Source of the DNA: Amyloporia xantha
Taxonomy: Eukaryota > Basidiomycota > Agaricomycetes > Polyporales > Adustoporiaceae
NCBI GenBank assembly: GCA_036971615.1
Contig: JAYKKR010000020.1
Coordinates: forward strand, 248,001-312,000
Direction of reading: 5' to 3'
DNA: 64,000 nucleotides
The notes under the pieces were generated by a model. It had not been told where the DNA came from. It worked only from the letters and a program-made list of their open reading frames with translations, and made no database searches. Positions 1-11,189 of the stretch are shown here, one piece after another. The translations under genes and the position numbers were made by a program. Numbering within the stretch: the first letter of the stretch is position 1; each line of letters begins with the position of its first letter.

Positions 1-1
1 C

Positions 2-184
2 GATGTTATGTTGCCTGTGGCGCTCATGTTGAATTTGCAGATCGTCCGCGAACAGGATCCAGAATACTATCGTGCGCTTAACGAGGGGGCTTTCTGTCGA
101 ACAGCTGAGAGCTGGTTGTACTCCTCCTGGCCAGACCTTGGATGTCGGCAACTCCGAGCATGGATGGACAGTGTAATGATCTAA
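2..184 (+). CDS. 3' end of an unrecognised gene (5' part outside window)
   Basis: Reading from base 2, an open frame of 60 codons runs to a TAA at 182-184 without any need for a start inside the window. The peptide contains LNLQIVREQDPEYYRALNEG and a Trp-rich tail (WLYSSWPDLGCRQLRAWMDS), which looks like ordinary coding sequence. I do not recognise the family. It converges on the minus-strand F-box gene that ends at 492. It could be a terminal exon or part of one; the left edge prevents a decision. Confidence 0.5.
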   Translation, partial: DVMLPVALMLNLQIVREQDPEYYRALNEGAFCRTAESWLYSSWPDLGCRQLRAWMDSVMI

Positions 185-491
185 GCGCTGTCATTACACG
201 ACTCCTGTCATTCGGCGCGAGATTTCTGACCATTTGGCGAGAAGAAGAGTTGATACAACGGCTGGGGCAAAGCTTCTGATACTGTTTCAAGATGGAGATC
301 TTCTGACAGAGATTGTTTGTACATGTATGGGCGTGTTATTCAATGGAGAAATCCTATATAAAGATGAACGACTATGCTCGGCTATATTCAATACAAGTAT
401 ACGCTAGATCGCTGACCTCAAGAACGGCTGAAGACACCCTGGGATACAATCACGTACACATCTCCAAGACGGCTTCCCTGAGAACTATTCA
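185..491. other. Intergenic space between converging genes
   Basis: About 300 bp between the stop of the left-edge gene and the stop of F-box gene A. I see no coding signature on either strand, only short overlapping frames. It probably holds two 3' UTRs. Confidence 0.5.
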
Positions 492-2645
492 TCAATGGCA
501 AAAATGACTGCGTTTTTCCTCTTCCAGAGCCATTGCCTTCTCCTCATCACTGGCCACTCGCCAAATCAAAGGCGCTATCTGACTACCGTCTGGCATGAGT
601 TTCGAAATATGCTCATGCTCCCTCTCTACCTGATTATTAGAAAAGCCCCACAAGATGAGAAATTAATCCGATAGGTCATAATCTGAAGGGGAACACACGG
701 ACCGCTACGCGCCACGTTACGGCCGACATGCAATCGGGAGCCTCAGGCGAGATGCAGCACAGCCTAACGCTCATGCCATCCATCCGCTGGCGAACTGTCC
801 AATCCGGATCTTTACCACATAATCGGATAATTTCCTGGATCCTGGGAAGAGCATTCGTAATTCTGAGCTTCTCGCAGGACCACGGGCCAGTGTTCGACAT
901 GCAGGTAGCTATCTCTTCATAGCAGTCTGACGAGAGAGGGTTGAATACATCCAGCGAGGGCGTAGACGGGCGTGAGCGTAAGCACTCATGCGCTATGACA
1001 TTGGGATAGTGCATCAACCTCCCGCAATGAGTGCATTCGAAGAACGCCACTGCGAGGTTCAAATCTTCCGATCCAGTCTGGTCCGAAAGAATTTTTTGCA
1101 ACCTTTCAATGGTCCGTTGTGACCAGATCGAGATTAGTCGCGGGAGGCGGTCTTCCATGGTAGACACCCACTGCCAACTGACGGGCGGTGAGGCAGCATC
1201 GTTATCCAGAATAAGTCGCCGTACTTCTGGCATAAAAGCAACGTCCATGAGGGTAGGCAACCAATTAGTTGAGTCCGTCTCAGGCGCCTGAATGTAGAGA
1301 CTGGAAATGATGGTTTTAAGAGAGCGAAGGCGAGCATATATGCGGTCGTTCCGCCGACAACGAAGGTCGTGTTCGATGACGGAGATAATTTCACTGCGAA
1401 TTTTCTCCCATTCTAGGGGATCAAGAATCAGTAGGTCCTGGGATTAATGATGCGTGTTCTTTACCATGGTCTGTCAGTGGTTTAGCCTTGTAGAGCAGTG
1501 GATGGTGTAAAGTGCGCCAAAATGATTCATGATCCTGGAGCAGATGACCGAAGCCCTCTTCTCGCAATCTTGATGAAATCCTAGAGCCGCGTAAGACGCG
1601 TTGTCAAAACATTTATGGCATGCCTACATTTCCCGCCTTTGCTTCTTGAGCTCATCCAATTCGTTTTCACGATCGGAGGCGATACGCTCACACCATACTT
1701 GGCACTGTGCTGCGAACTAAGTATGCTCAATCAAGCCATGTTCTCGGCGCAATAATCCGGTTGTTACCTCATATATTTGTTTCACCCTCGCTACTTGCTT
1801 CTCACCGAACTTTACCAAGGCATCTGCATTGTTCGCAGCCGCCTCACATTCACTTGTGACTTGCTTAATTTGCGGCACATGGTAAATCTTCATACTAGCA
1901 GATTCTACGCACGCTAGTCCGTACGTGACTGTGGCAGATGGAGTCATCAGGATTACTCACTGTGGTGCGAATTAAGCCACTCCTCCGCGTGGTCTAATAT
2001 CATTGAATGTGCTTCCGACAGAGCAAGTTGCGCCTCGGTAACAGTCCTGACAACCACGACCATCTTGAATACGACATGAATATAACACGGTCAATCTGAA
2101 CGCACATTGTGTCTCTACAGGAGTTACAGTAACGCGCGTTGAATTTCCAGAGAACAGTCTTGACGGTTCTTTCCATGCATTTCTGCATTCCAGATTAAGC
2201 AAAAATGCGGCAGATAGGCATGACTGAAGACAAACATGACAATAGGGCGAGAACGCGAGGTGTGCATACGCTGGCTCGCTAAGGTGTTGCGGACATTCTG
2301 GGAGATACATAACATGCCTCCTAGCAGCTCGCCACAAAGAAGCATAGTTGCGGTTCAGAAGTAGAGCTCGAAAAGACTTGCTTGTTCGGGCTAAATGTAG
2401 TAAGTCCCGAGGATGGAGATGACTACAAACCTATATAGTCCCTAGTTATTACGTAGCTAGACGTGCTTGCAAATGATTACCTCAAGGATAATATCTATGG
2501 GCATATTTGGCATGTCTTTCAACCCGCCTCGCCTTCCACGCAGGGCACGAGGTCGGGAACGGCCAGCGGTCTCGCTGGAGACAATACCCACGACAGCAGT
2601 CTTTTGACGAACATCGATTGACTTGGATATTCTGAGACTAGTCAT
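492..2645 (-). CDS. F-box protein A, tandem paralogue of gene B, shortened C-terminus
   Basis: F-box proteins link SCF ubiquitin ligases to their targets; the target here is unknown. The start at 2645 is chosen because, as in gene B, it gives a short basic leader followed by RRGGLKDMPNMPIDIILE. The F-box continues after a 50-bp intron (2431-2480) with VCSHLHPRDLLHLARTSKSF. A second intron (2183-2235) separates AYAHLAFSPYCH from KCMERTVKTVLWKFNARYC, producing a Cys/His cluster that may bind metal. A middle segment (KIYHVPQIKQV, then a helical stretch) and a 194-codon exon near 1260-676 (LNLAVAFFECTHCGRLMHYP) follow. The last exon ends in WRVASDEEKAMALEEEKRSH and a stop at 492-494, before the CxxC...H...H module seen in gene B. 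Several middle exon boundaries are approximate. The truncation could reduce or change function. Confidence 0.7.
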
Positions 2646-2752
2646 AGTCGATGTAAAGCATGTAGTACAGAGAAACTGAGACGGAGCAGTCTCAGTGGAC
2701 GAGGCCTCAAATTCAAACCCCAATCGACGCGCGATATCTAGAGTGACGAAAG

Positions 2753-2766
2753 CTAGGGTTAGGGTT
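2753..2766. promoter_or_regulatory. Telobox-like motif upstream of F-box gene A
   Basis: CTAGGGTTAGGGTT lies about 110 bp upstream of the chosen start of F-box gene A. A matching motif sits upstream of paralogue B (5759-5770), so it predates the tandem duplication and was kept. Two telomere-type repeats resemble the teloboxes found in some promoters. A role here is inference. Confidence 0.3.
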
Positions 2767-3129
2767 GATTGGGCGCAGTCTAGTACGTGAAATTGTCGCT
2801 CAGGTTGACCGTCTGTTACACCAGACACTGTGAATCGCGCAATAGGTTATAGTACAAGATCTGACCCATTTTTCATTCTGATTAGCATCAGAACCAGCTC
2901 ATAGTAAGAAGTCAATTGGTAATTTGATTTTACGATCACAGCGAAATTCGGGCCGCAAAGAAAAAATACAAAACAATAGAATCAGTTCGTACAAACCTCA
3001 CCGCTACTATTACATAGGCCCCAATCATGATACTTTGGCATTCTGATTCATCAGGCGTTCCTCCTTCTTCACATAGTTCAATTCTTATGGTCGTCCTGAC
3101 TGGCCAGTGACTTTGGTCGTCTGCATAGG

Positions 3130-5538
3130 CTATAGTATCCACGAGCTTATTTGCAAGGTGACTGGTTTGGGTGATAAGGGGCGGCCGTCCGGATGGAGGT
3201 ACAGATCTCCTTCCTGCACACTTTCACTGTCTTTGTTATGCCTACACATGCGATCGTCAGTAAGCAGCAGGCTATCATGACCGGAAGAAAAGCAAGGCTT
3301 ACATCATGTGTAAGTGGTCGTTGATATCAGCGAAAGTCTGAAAGCGCCCTGGGCCATAGCAATGTGCACAACACCAGTATGGTTGCTGTAGATACTCCTC
3401 AACAGCGTCGTCGTGGCCACGCAATTCCTCTTCCAGAGCCATCACCTTTTCCTCGTCGCTGGCAACTCGCCAAATCAAAGGTGGTACCTGACTACCATCC
3501 GACAGGAATACTGACGCACGTTCATGCTCCCGCTGCACCTGAGTAGCATTAGAGGTGAGAAGTGATTTAAACGATCATGCACTGAGAAATGAAACACGGA
3601 CCGCTTCATGCCACGTCACAACCGACATGGAGCGTGGAGCCTCAGGCATAATACAACACAGCCGAATTTCCATATCACTCATCTGCTCATGAACCGTCCA
3701 ATCTGGATCTTTGCCACATAATCGGACGAGTTCCTGGATCCGGGGGAAAGCATTCGTAATTCTAAGCTTCGCGCAGGACCATGCAGAAGCATTCGTCATT
3801 TTGAAAAGCTGCATCGCATGAATAACCTCCGGATGGGAACAGTTTGTTGAAGAAGCGCCGATGACATCTGGAGAGACCTGAGAAGATCGCAGGCACTGGT
3901 GAGCTATGACATTGGGGTAGTGCATTAGGTTTCCACAATTAGTGCATTCAAAGAGTGCTACCGCAAGATTGACGTCCTCTAACCCGGTCTTGTCCGATAA
4001 AACTTTCTGCAATTTCTCGTCAGTTTGTTGCGACCAGGCCGAAATGGATTTTGGGACAGCCCTCTTCATTGTGTATTCCCACGACAAACGCGACGATTCA
4101 TCGAGAACCTCAACATACCACCGTAAATCTGTCGTAAGAACAATGTCCACGAAGGTAGGCGACCATTCTGTGGATGGAGTTCTAGGAAGCTGAGCACTTA
4201 AATTTGAGACGAATGCGTGAAGAGAGTGCAGACGTGCATGTGCACGGTACTGCGGGTTTCTCCCAAGTTGAAATTCGATGGCAGCGATGAGTTCAGTCCG
4301 AATTTTCTGCCATTCTAAAAGATGAAGAATGAGTAAGCTGTGCATTCGCAGCGGAATACATATTTCATACCATTGTCAGTCAGTGGTCTAGATTTGTTGG
4401 CCGGCGGATGACGTAGGGTCCACCAAGAGAGTCCAATAAGTAGACAACTGAGCCCCTCTTCAGTTAATTTAGATGCGATCCTAGAGTCTTGTAAGAATCG
4501 TCGTCCAGGAACTTATTCTACACTTACTTTGCTCTCCTTTTACTTTTGATCTCATTCAATATTCTTTCGCGGTCGGAAGCCACACGTTCAGTCCACTCTT
4601 CGCATTGCTGTGCAAACTAAACGCACTTGATTGAGACATATGCTCGGTGCAACGATGAGATTGTTACCTGATCGATTTGCTCCACTCTTGCTACCTGCTT
4701 TTCTCCGAACTCCGCTAAGGCTTCCACGTTATCTGCGACTGCCTTGAGTGTACTTAGGACTTGCTCGATTTGTGGCACATGATAAATTGTCACATCGAAA
4801 GATTCTGCACCAGCCTATATGTAGCTGCTCTTGATAGAGCTGTCGGAATACTCACTCTGATGAAAATTGAGCCACCCCTGCTCCATAGCGAACGCTAGGG
4901 GGCCCGCTTCAGGGGCCTGCAGGTCTGCTTGAGTGATCGTCCTAAGGGCAGTGAATACCTTGACCATAGTGCGCATCTAGCGTAGTCAAGCTGAACGCAC
5001 ATTATGGCTCTACATCCTTTGCAGTAGCGAGCACTGAATTGCCAAAAAACTGGTTTCGCGTTCTTCTTCAAGCATCTCTACGTCCACAAGTGAATAAGAC
5101 AGACAGATGGGCATGACCGAAGACAAACATGACATTGACTTGTGAAGGCTAGATTTGCATACGCCGGCTCGCTAAGGTGCGACGGACACTCTGGGAGGTA
5201 GGCGACATGCTCCCTGGAAGCCCGCCATATAAACGCCGAACAACGGCTCATGAGTAGATCTCGGAACGCCTTGCTTGTTCGAGCTAAATACAGCAGGTCC
5301 CGGGGATGAAGATGGCCGCAAACCTGCAGTATCCTCAATCATTGCGGGCTCATACATCACCATAGATGCTAACCTCGTTGATAATGTCGATCGGCATGTT
5401 TGGCATGTCTTTCAATCCGCCTCGCCTGCCACGCAGAACACGAGCTCGACGTTGGAGAGCAGTCTCTCCGTGAGCATTACCCTCAACGACTGTCTCCTGA
5501 TCAGCCTGGATCAATTTGACTCTCTTTTGACTAGGCAT
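3130..5538 (-). CDS. F-box protein B with C-terminal zinc-finger-like module
   Basis: Paralogue of gene A and probably an SCF substrate adaptor. It starts at 5538 (MPSQKRVKLIQADQE), reaches MPNMPIDIINE, and after a 50-bp intron (5324-5373) continues VCGHLHPRDLLYLARTSKAF, a clear F-box. A second intron with a GTTTGT donor joins AYANLAFTSQCH to RCLKKNAKPVFWQFSARYC, a possible metal site. The large exon at about 4320-3575 contains LNLAVALFECTNCGNLMHYP, matching gene A. The C-terminus has CCAHCYGPGRF and INDHLHMM. I extend it through a likely intron (3242-3302, donor GTAAGC, acceptor TGTAG), which adds a His after HLHMM to complete a C2H2-like spacing and ends at a TAG at 3130-3132. The alternative is a stop at 3299. 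Weak coding-like sequence continues to about 2940, so the 3' end is uncertain. Confidence 0.68.
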
Positions 5539-7529
5539 GACTGATAGAAAACCCAGGGTGCAGTGCTCGAATGCTGAAGCTCGAAGCCTGAGAATGGCGT
5601 AGCCCCATACGATCCCTTCGGCTCTTTAGAAGGTAGGAGACGGTCAAGAATCACAGTCGGCGCGCTCAGGGTAAACAAAGTAGTGGTTATGCAAGAATGT
5701 GGGAGGCAAGAGGGAAAGGACTGACTACTGATCATGATGTCCATTGTGTGGACAGAAGCTAGGGTTAGGGTCATGTGGCCGGGCTTGCCCTCCTAACCAC
5801 AGTACATATATGAAGGTGCGCTGACTCCCTGTCTGTCCAGCCGCTACATGCACGTAGTTACTAGCCAGTACGTTGCACCTGTTGGTCCCAACTACTCTAC
5901 TATACTGACAGAGGTCGTGTCACGAGCGTTTATCGTGAGGACTTTGTGAAATCGCGCCAAAGTCTATCGCACAAAAATGCAAGCGTCGAACGCTGCGGAG
6001 AGCAAAAAATTAGGAGGATTAGGATAAACCCAGAGCCTCTGGCTATGAACGCTGCACAGGTCGAGGGTTCAGCTGCTCATACAGTTGTCAGTGGATGGTT
6101 ATTACGATCATACTGATCGCATCTAGAAAGCATACCGAGGCAATTTTCCCGAGGTCGTCTGGAGGGGCTGGGTGCCTTGACGAAATGAAACAATAGAAAT
6201 GAGTTGGGATCGCTATCTGTGGAGTGATCGGGAGTGACTTACGTCTCAAGCTATCTCATCTCGCAAGCCGCTCCGAGAAAGCACACAAGAGATGGCCAGC
6301 CTCTTGTACGCTCTCCCGGTTCGGCATGCCCCAAATAAACATCATTAGAACAAGCGCCAAGTAGCTATTGAATGCAAAGTCCTGGAAGGCAGATGATCAC
6401 CCGTTACCATTCATAAATCGAAGTGAAAGGTATTTACCTTGGAGCATCGTCTTGCTGCCGGCCTCACTGTATAATTGTATACGTGAAGAACGGACTGTGA
6501 GTGAACGTGTGAGGGGCGCTTATGAATGAATGGATCTTTGCGATGGTCAAACCTATGCAGACGCGTCAACAATGTGAATAATTATCAATGCGAAAGATAG
6601 AAGTCCAATCACAGTATACCCGTTATTCTTTAACCTGGCGAATTGCCTGGAAGGTGATCATCGGATGGATATTCCTTGCTTAGAGCCTGATTTACCCAAA
6701 TAACTATTCAGTAAGTTCAACAGGGCTGACATTGCGCAGGAGACGGGTTACCACAGCTGGGGAAACGAAATCCTCGGGGTGATCAGGCCCTCAGTCATTT
6801 CGCCGGCGCATCCAATAGGGCATCCACTCCATGACGTCGTCCGTATCTTCTCCACTGCTTGAGTGCTACATATATGCATCTGCAAGTTTCTCACAATAAG
6901 CACAGTGCCATGAAGAGGGGATGATTAAGGAGCCCTCCGGGCTCCCGAGGCGCAGAGATCATCAGGTTCATGACTCCTTCACTCCGCGACTAGGCAGCTG
7001 CGGCGAGCTTTACCTGACTGCTAGGAATCGATGTTGAGAAAGTCTTCTAGCGCGCGCACCGTCTTCTCCAGGCCTGAGTTCGAACTGGTAGAAAGAGAAG
7101 AAACAGATATCAGTAGTCGAGACGTCTGAGGACCAAAATCTTTTTTAGTTTTCTTATTTTCGATTTTTCTTTTGGTTTGTGTGATTTTCTGGAAACCAAG
7201 AAACGATGAGAAAGGAACAGAAAGAAAAGAAGTAAGGAAAAAAGCTAGCGATCTTGGCCCCCGCCATATCACGCAGCCACCTATGGTCTTAACCGAGCAG
7301 CGGCATTCAGGGATACCCAGATGGATATGCGCAAAGCTCGCGTTTGGCAAACCACCTGGCCCTTCATCCGCTACAGGCATCATTGACCTCCACCCGCACC
7401 CCCTCCGTTTCGTCAATACGGCGCAAACGACATCGCACCCGCCCGCCTATGGAGCGGCGGTACCGCGGCATACGATGCTGTCAACGCCGCCGTCGTTCAA
7501 TCAACGCTTCACCCGCCCTCGAGCGATCT
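5539..7529. other. Gene-poor region with a telobox-like motif at 5759-5770
   Basis: The first 250 bp are the upstream region of F-box gene B and carry CTAGGGTTAGGG at 5759-5770, the counterpart of the motif upstream of gene A. From 5800 to 7020 I find no credible gene. Minus-strand frames at 7021-7416 end in a helical-looking tail (LEKTVRALEDFLNIDS) but lack a believable upstream partner, so I do not call them. 7260-7529 is richer in GC, and its frames look like shadows. Confidence 0.4.
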
Positions 7530-7946
7530 CTAAGCACAGCGGTACTTGATGTTCGCGTCCTTCTGCGCCTGCTTCAGGGGGACGAGGGTCATCCCGCCGT
7601 GCGTGAGGCCGATGGCGCAAACTGTACGGTCCACCTCGGCGTTCGCGCCTTCCACGCGCCAGAAGTCGCGGGTGAGCATGCGCTGTTTGAGGGGTGCCTT
7701 CGCCTGCTTGATACCGCGGATAGAGTAAGGGAGGTGGACGGGAACGTATGCGTCGAGCTCTTCGCAGTACCGCGCGCCCTCGGGGGCCACCTTCTTCCTC
7801 CAGGTCAAGCCGGCTTCGTGCTCGGGAACGGGACCGAAAACTTTCTCCTGGCGGGGAGCCTTGGGCAGCGGTGCGTAGAATATCCTAGGGGTGCACTTGC
7901 CCGTGGTCTCGTCATAGAGGTAGTAGACAAATTTAGCAGATGTCAT
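7530..7946 (-). CDS. Conserved-looking 138-residue protein of unknown function
   Basis: Single-exon frame starting at MTSAKFVYYLYDETTGKC and ending in KDANIKYRCA. I chose the ATG at 7946 over an upstream one at 8042 because the extra 32 residues look like translated 5' UTR. The coding strand is GC-rich with strong third-position bias, as in the housekeeping genes here, which suggests a real, expressed gene. Visible motifs are RIFYAPLPKAPRQEKVFGP and a middle part with DAYVPVHLPYSIRGIKQ. No signal peptide or membrane segment is visible and I do not recognise a domain. It lies about 430 bp downstream of eIF3g on the same strand. Confidence 0.6.
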   Translation of the reverse strand: MTSAKFVYYLYDETTGKCTPRIFYAPLPKAPRQEKVFGPVPEHEAGLTWRKKVAPEGARYCEELDAYVPVHLPYSIRGIKQAKAPLKQRMLTRDFWRVEGANAEVDRTVCAIGLTHGGMTLVPLKQAQKDANIKYRCA

Positions 7947-8375
7947 GATGATGTGATGTGTGATTCGCAGTGATGCGTGCAGAAAAAGTGCAGGTAATGA
8001 TAAGGGATCAAGCAGTGAAGTGGCAGTTAGCACTGCGCGCAACTGATTTTAAACTGACCTTTGGATTTTGACCATAGTACGAAGTGCTTGAGTGTCAGCC
8101 TGATCGCTGGCCATTCTTTACAAAACAGTCGAGTAACCAGGTCTCGATCGTTATTCCGACCATGACTGATCATGTCGCAGGCCTTGACAATGCCTATCAG
8201 TTGATATGAAACACGCAAGCGATGCATGTTGTTCAGGAAAAAATGCGCATAAAGATAGGATGGTACGATCTGCGTTACTCGGTCAACAGTAAATGAGTAC
8301 GATAATACAGTCGTATGATAGATACAACTGAGAAACATCACGATAAAGCGATACACAATGACATAGGACAAACGC
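7947..8375. other. Intergenic space between eIF3g and the 138-residue gene
   Basis: AT-rich relative to its neighbours. A minus-strand frame across it is the continuation of an eIF3g intron and 3' UTR and is not a gene. Confidence 0.5.
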
Positions 8376-9613
8376 TCATCTCTGCTCCCTCGGTTCTGTA
8401 AATTGTTAACGGCACTCAGTACGGAATACATAGAATAATAGAGAAAACTGATGCTTACGAGACCACTGAATATTCAGGATGAGATTGTCATATCCGAAAC
8501 CATGCATTTTCTCCATCGCACGTTGCGCGACAGCCCGCTCCTCGAAGCTCACAAAGGCGAAGCCCTTACCCGCACCTGTCTCGCGGTCCCTGCCCACGTA
8601 CACTCTCGCTACGCGGCCAAATTTACCGAACAGATCGCGTAAATCGTTTTCCTGTGTATCCTCCGAGATATTCGTGACACGCAGCGTGGGAAGGTCGTCG
8701 CGGGAGCCGCCCGGTCGCGACATAGACTCTCCGGGTCCACGTCCACCTCGCATTGAAGGTGGGACGTACTTTCCACCAGCACTTGCTGAGGGTGCAGCAG
8801 CAGAGAGTTCTGCAGGCGTGCCAGTATCATCTCCGCCAAAGGGAGGGGTGTCTAATGTACGACGTTGGATGAGACGTTCAATTTCGATGAAACAGTTTGT
8901 CCTTACCTGCACCGTCCAAGCCCGGAAGCGAGTCTTTGTAGGGACATTTTGCAGTAAAGTGATCGCCTTTACACAAACGACAGACAACTTTGCCAGCACC
9001 AGCTCGCGCGAGGTTGCTTTTGATCGCCTGTTCGGCTGTTTGCTCCGGTTCAGAGGACTAGTAGAAGGTATGAGGATGCAATCGTTCAAAGCAAAAAGAA
9101 AAGAATGAGAGAATGGCCCCAAACGCACCTTGTTGCCGGCACTAAGTTTGAGAACGACATTTTCGCCGACAGTCGTCGTCGCTCGATCGGGACCTGCTTT
9201 GTTCCCCTTTTCCTGGCCAAACTTGGACCACGTCTTCCGCTCGGCAACTGTGTGATCCACCACAGCTTTCTGAAGAGTCCTCTTGATTTTCTTTGTGATC
9301 TGTCATACATAAGTCTTGTGTAAGTAGCAACGCTTCATCAAGGGGTCCTGACTGCTTACCTTGACCTTCTTGCCCTCATCATTGATTGTGAACTCGATCG
9401 TGGTCCGGATACCGTTCTCGTCGACAAAGTCTTCTACCTTGGATGGTTGCTCTAGAGCGCAATGAGTTCAGATTGATGTGAGGACAGCAGAGCCGAGGTC
9501 CAATATTTACCAAATTCGTCGACGTCGTCCGCCCATGAAGTTTTTGTAGCACTGTGGAAAAGTCAGAACATGTAACGGTACGGAAGTGGGTCGTATCCGT
9601 ACGCTGCGGCCAT
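8376..9613 (-). CDS. TIF35: Translation initiation factor eIF3 subunit G
   Basis: RNA-binding subunit of eIF3, which acts in the cytoplasm in scanning and 43S assembly. Exon 1 is only 11 bases (9613-9603). Splicing to the next exon gives MAAATKTSWADDVDEFE, the hallmark eIF3g N-terminus. The following exons give VEDFVDENGIRTTIEF and KVKVTKKIKRTLQKAVVDH (the eIF3G N-terminal domain), then the CCHC zinc knuckle VCRLCKGDHFTAKCPY. The C-terminal RRM runs from PTLRVTNISEDTQENDLRDL (RNP2) through GKGFAFVSFEERAVAQRAM (RNP1) to LILNIQWS. A last intron places the end at SQPREQR with a TGA at 8376-8378, matching the family. It is divergent from the tocopherol-cyclase-like gene, with a shared upstream region of about 390 bp. 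Confidence 0.93.
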
Positions 9614-9999
9614 CCTAGAAATGCGTGCAAGAGGTCGATAGTGGGTGAGCTCCTGAGGGGGACTCGATGAGACAGATGAGAGGTCGCTCGCCGCAATCCT
9701 GACTAATTTCGTTCCGCAGACCGAGAGCGCTTGTAAGTTTGAGATTCACACTGTATCGAATTGTAAGCGTGGGAACAATCCGACTACGCACCCTGTGGGC
9801 GCCAATGGCGACATCTTTCAAAGCAGCATTCGCCTTCGTTCTGCTACTGGAAGACGACTCGCGCTCGTGCGGCCCCGTGTTCATCTACTCTATGGACCCA
9901 TCCTCGACATACTGATCTTATCCGGAATAGCACTGGCACTACAGTCTTTAGTCCGAGAAGACCGACCGCTGAACCAAGACCAAATCTTTTTGCGAGGCA
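9614..9999. other. Divergent promoter region (eIF3g / cyclase-like gene)
   Basis: Nearly 390 bp between divergent starts. Frames crossing it on both strands do not match either gene. It probably holds both promoters and 5' UTRs. Confidence 0.45.
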
Positions 10000-11189
10000 G
10001 TGTCTTTGCAGGTCCTATTAATGTTAGCTGTTGTCAAAATGAGCCTTTTGGCTTTGTATCTGTTTCCTTTCGCTCTTATGAAGACTTTGATCGAATTCCT
10101 GCTATGCATATTCGGCATCCCCATCACTCTCGGACAGGATCCTTTCGTACCTCATCCCTGGGCTGGCTTCGAAGGATTCTATTCTCGTACGCAGCTGGAT
10201 GACGGCGGAACTCTTGCGCTCATTTTTGCTGGGTCAGGGGCGCCCAACAACGGAGAAACCTCGTCTGCGTTGCATACACCCCTCTGGACACAAGCGAGCT
10301 GCCTGCTTTCAAGTATGAGTTCTACCCAGATGACCTCGACGCCGAATCCAATGAGCAGCATGCTCTGGGTCGATTCACGCCTTTCGTACTTAAAGCGACT
10401 GGAATTGGCACAATGACAGTCTCCCCGACACAGATGGAGTATATAATCCGTGTACCTCATGCTCAGTTGCACCTGGATGTTCGCCTGACGAGCCACACGA
10501 CTTGGTCTAAAGCACGCCCGGCGGAGGGTCCTATGGGCCCCCTGGTGCATCTTTCTCGTTTTCTCCCCCTGAATTGGCATGTATTTTCGACCGCAAGCCA
10601 CGCCGAGTATACGATAACCCATGCAGGTCGTACACGGCAAGGCTCTGGCGTCGCTCACTTGGAGAAGAACTGGGGGACGTCCTTCCTTAAGGGGTGGATT
10701 TGGAGTCAGTCATTTCGGCCACATGGGGGCAGCTTCTGTCTCGCCGGCGGTGACGCGTTGTTGGGTATGCAAGCCTATCTCCTCGGATATCGCTCGGCGC
10801 GCTTCAAATGGGACTTTAGACCACCGTTCACCCTCGCCATTGGGCGATTCTCGCCTTTCTTGCGCATTCAGCACGACAGCCAGTCTGGCAGAGTCGAGCT
10901 CGAGGTTAAGACCTGGTTCAGAAAGTTGATGGTCGAGCTCGCAGCTCCACCAGATTCGTTCATTGGACTGCCTGCACCCCTTGCTGACGGGCATCGACCT
11001 GAAATTGCCTTCGAGAGTTTTCAAGCATCGAGTTGGATCGAGCTTTGGGTCCGCCGTTGGCCGTGGGGAGATTGGACGATGGTCGAAGCTAGCAGCGGTA
11101 CATCTGCCATAGACGATGTTGCTTGTGCCGCTCTTGAATTTGGCGGTGCCTTCTCCCATGACATGAGGGCTCGTCAAGGGTCATCATAA
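10000..11189 (+). CDS. Tocopherol-cyclase-like domain protein, apparent frameshift near 10225
   Basis: The C-terminal half resembles the tocopherol cyclase-like family: HLEKNWGTSFLKGWIWSQSF is the EKNWG...W.W.Q signature, and ELWVRRWPWGDWTMVEASSG followed by ALEFGG matches the last conserved blocks. The N-terminus has a hydrophobic signal or anchor (SLLALYLFPFALMKTLIEFL) and then DPFVPHPWAGFEGFYSRTQL. Between GGTLALIF and the downstream VRGAQQRRNLVCVAYTPLDT the frame changes by one base at the run ATTTTTG (about 10220-10227), with no room for an intron. One added T there would make the frame continuous. This is a true lesion or a base-call error in the T run. The exact start is uncertain (ATGs at 10000 and 10021). 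Plant members cyclise prenyl quinols; the role in fungi is unknown to me. Confidence 0.65.

Noticed and set aside
7021..7416. 131-codon minus-strand frame ending in LEKTVRALEDFLNIDS
   Set aside because: Only the last 20 residues look protein-like. The upstream part reads through T-rich and A-rich tracts, and I could not join it to another exon.
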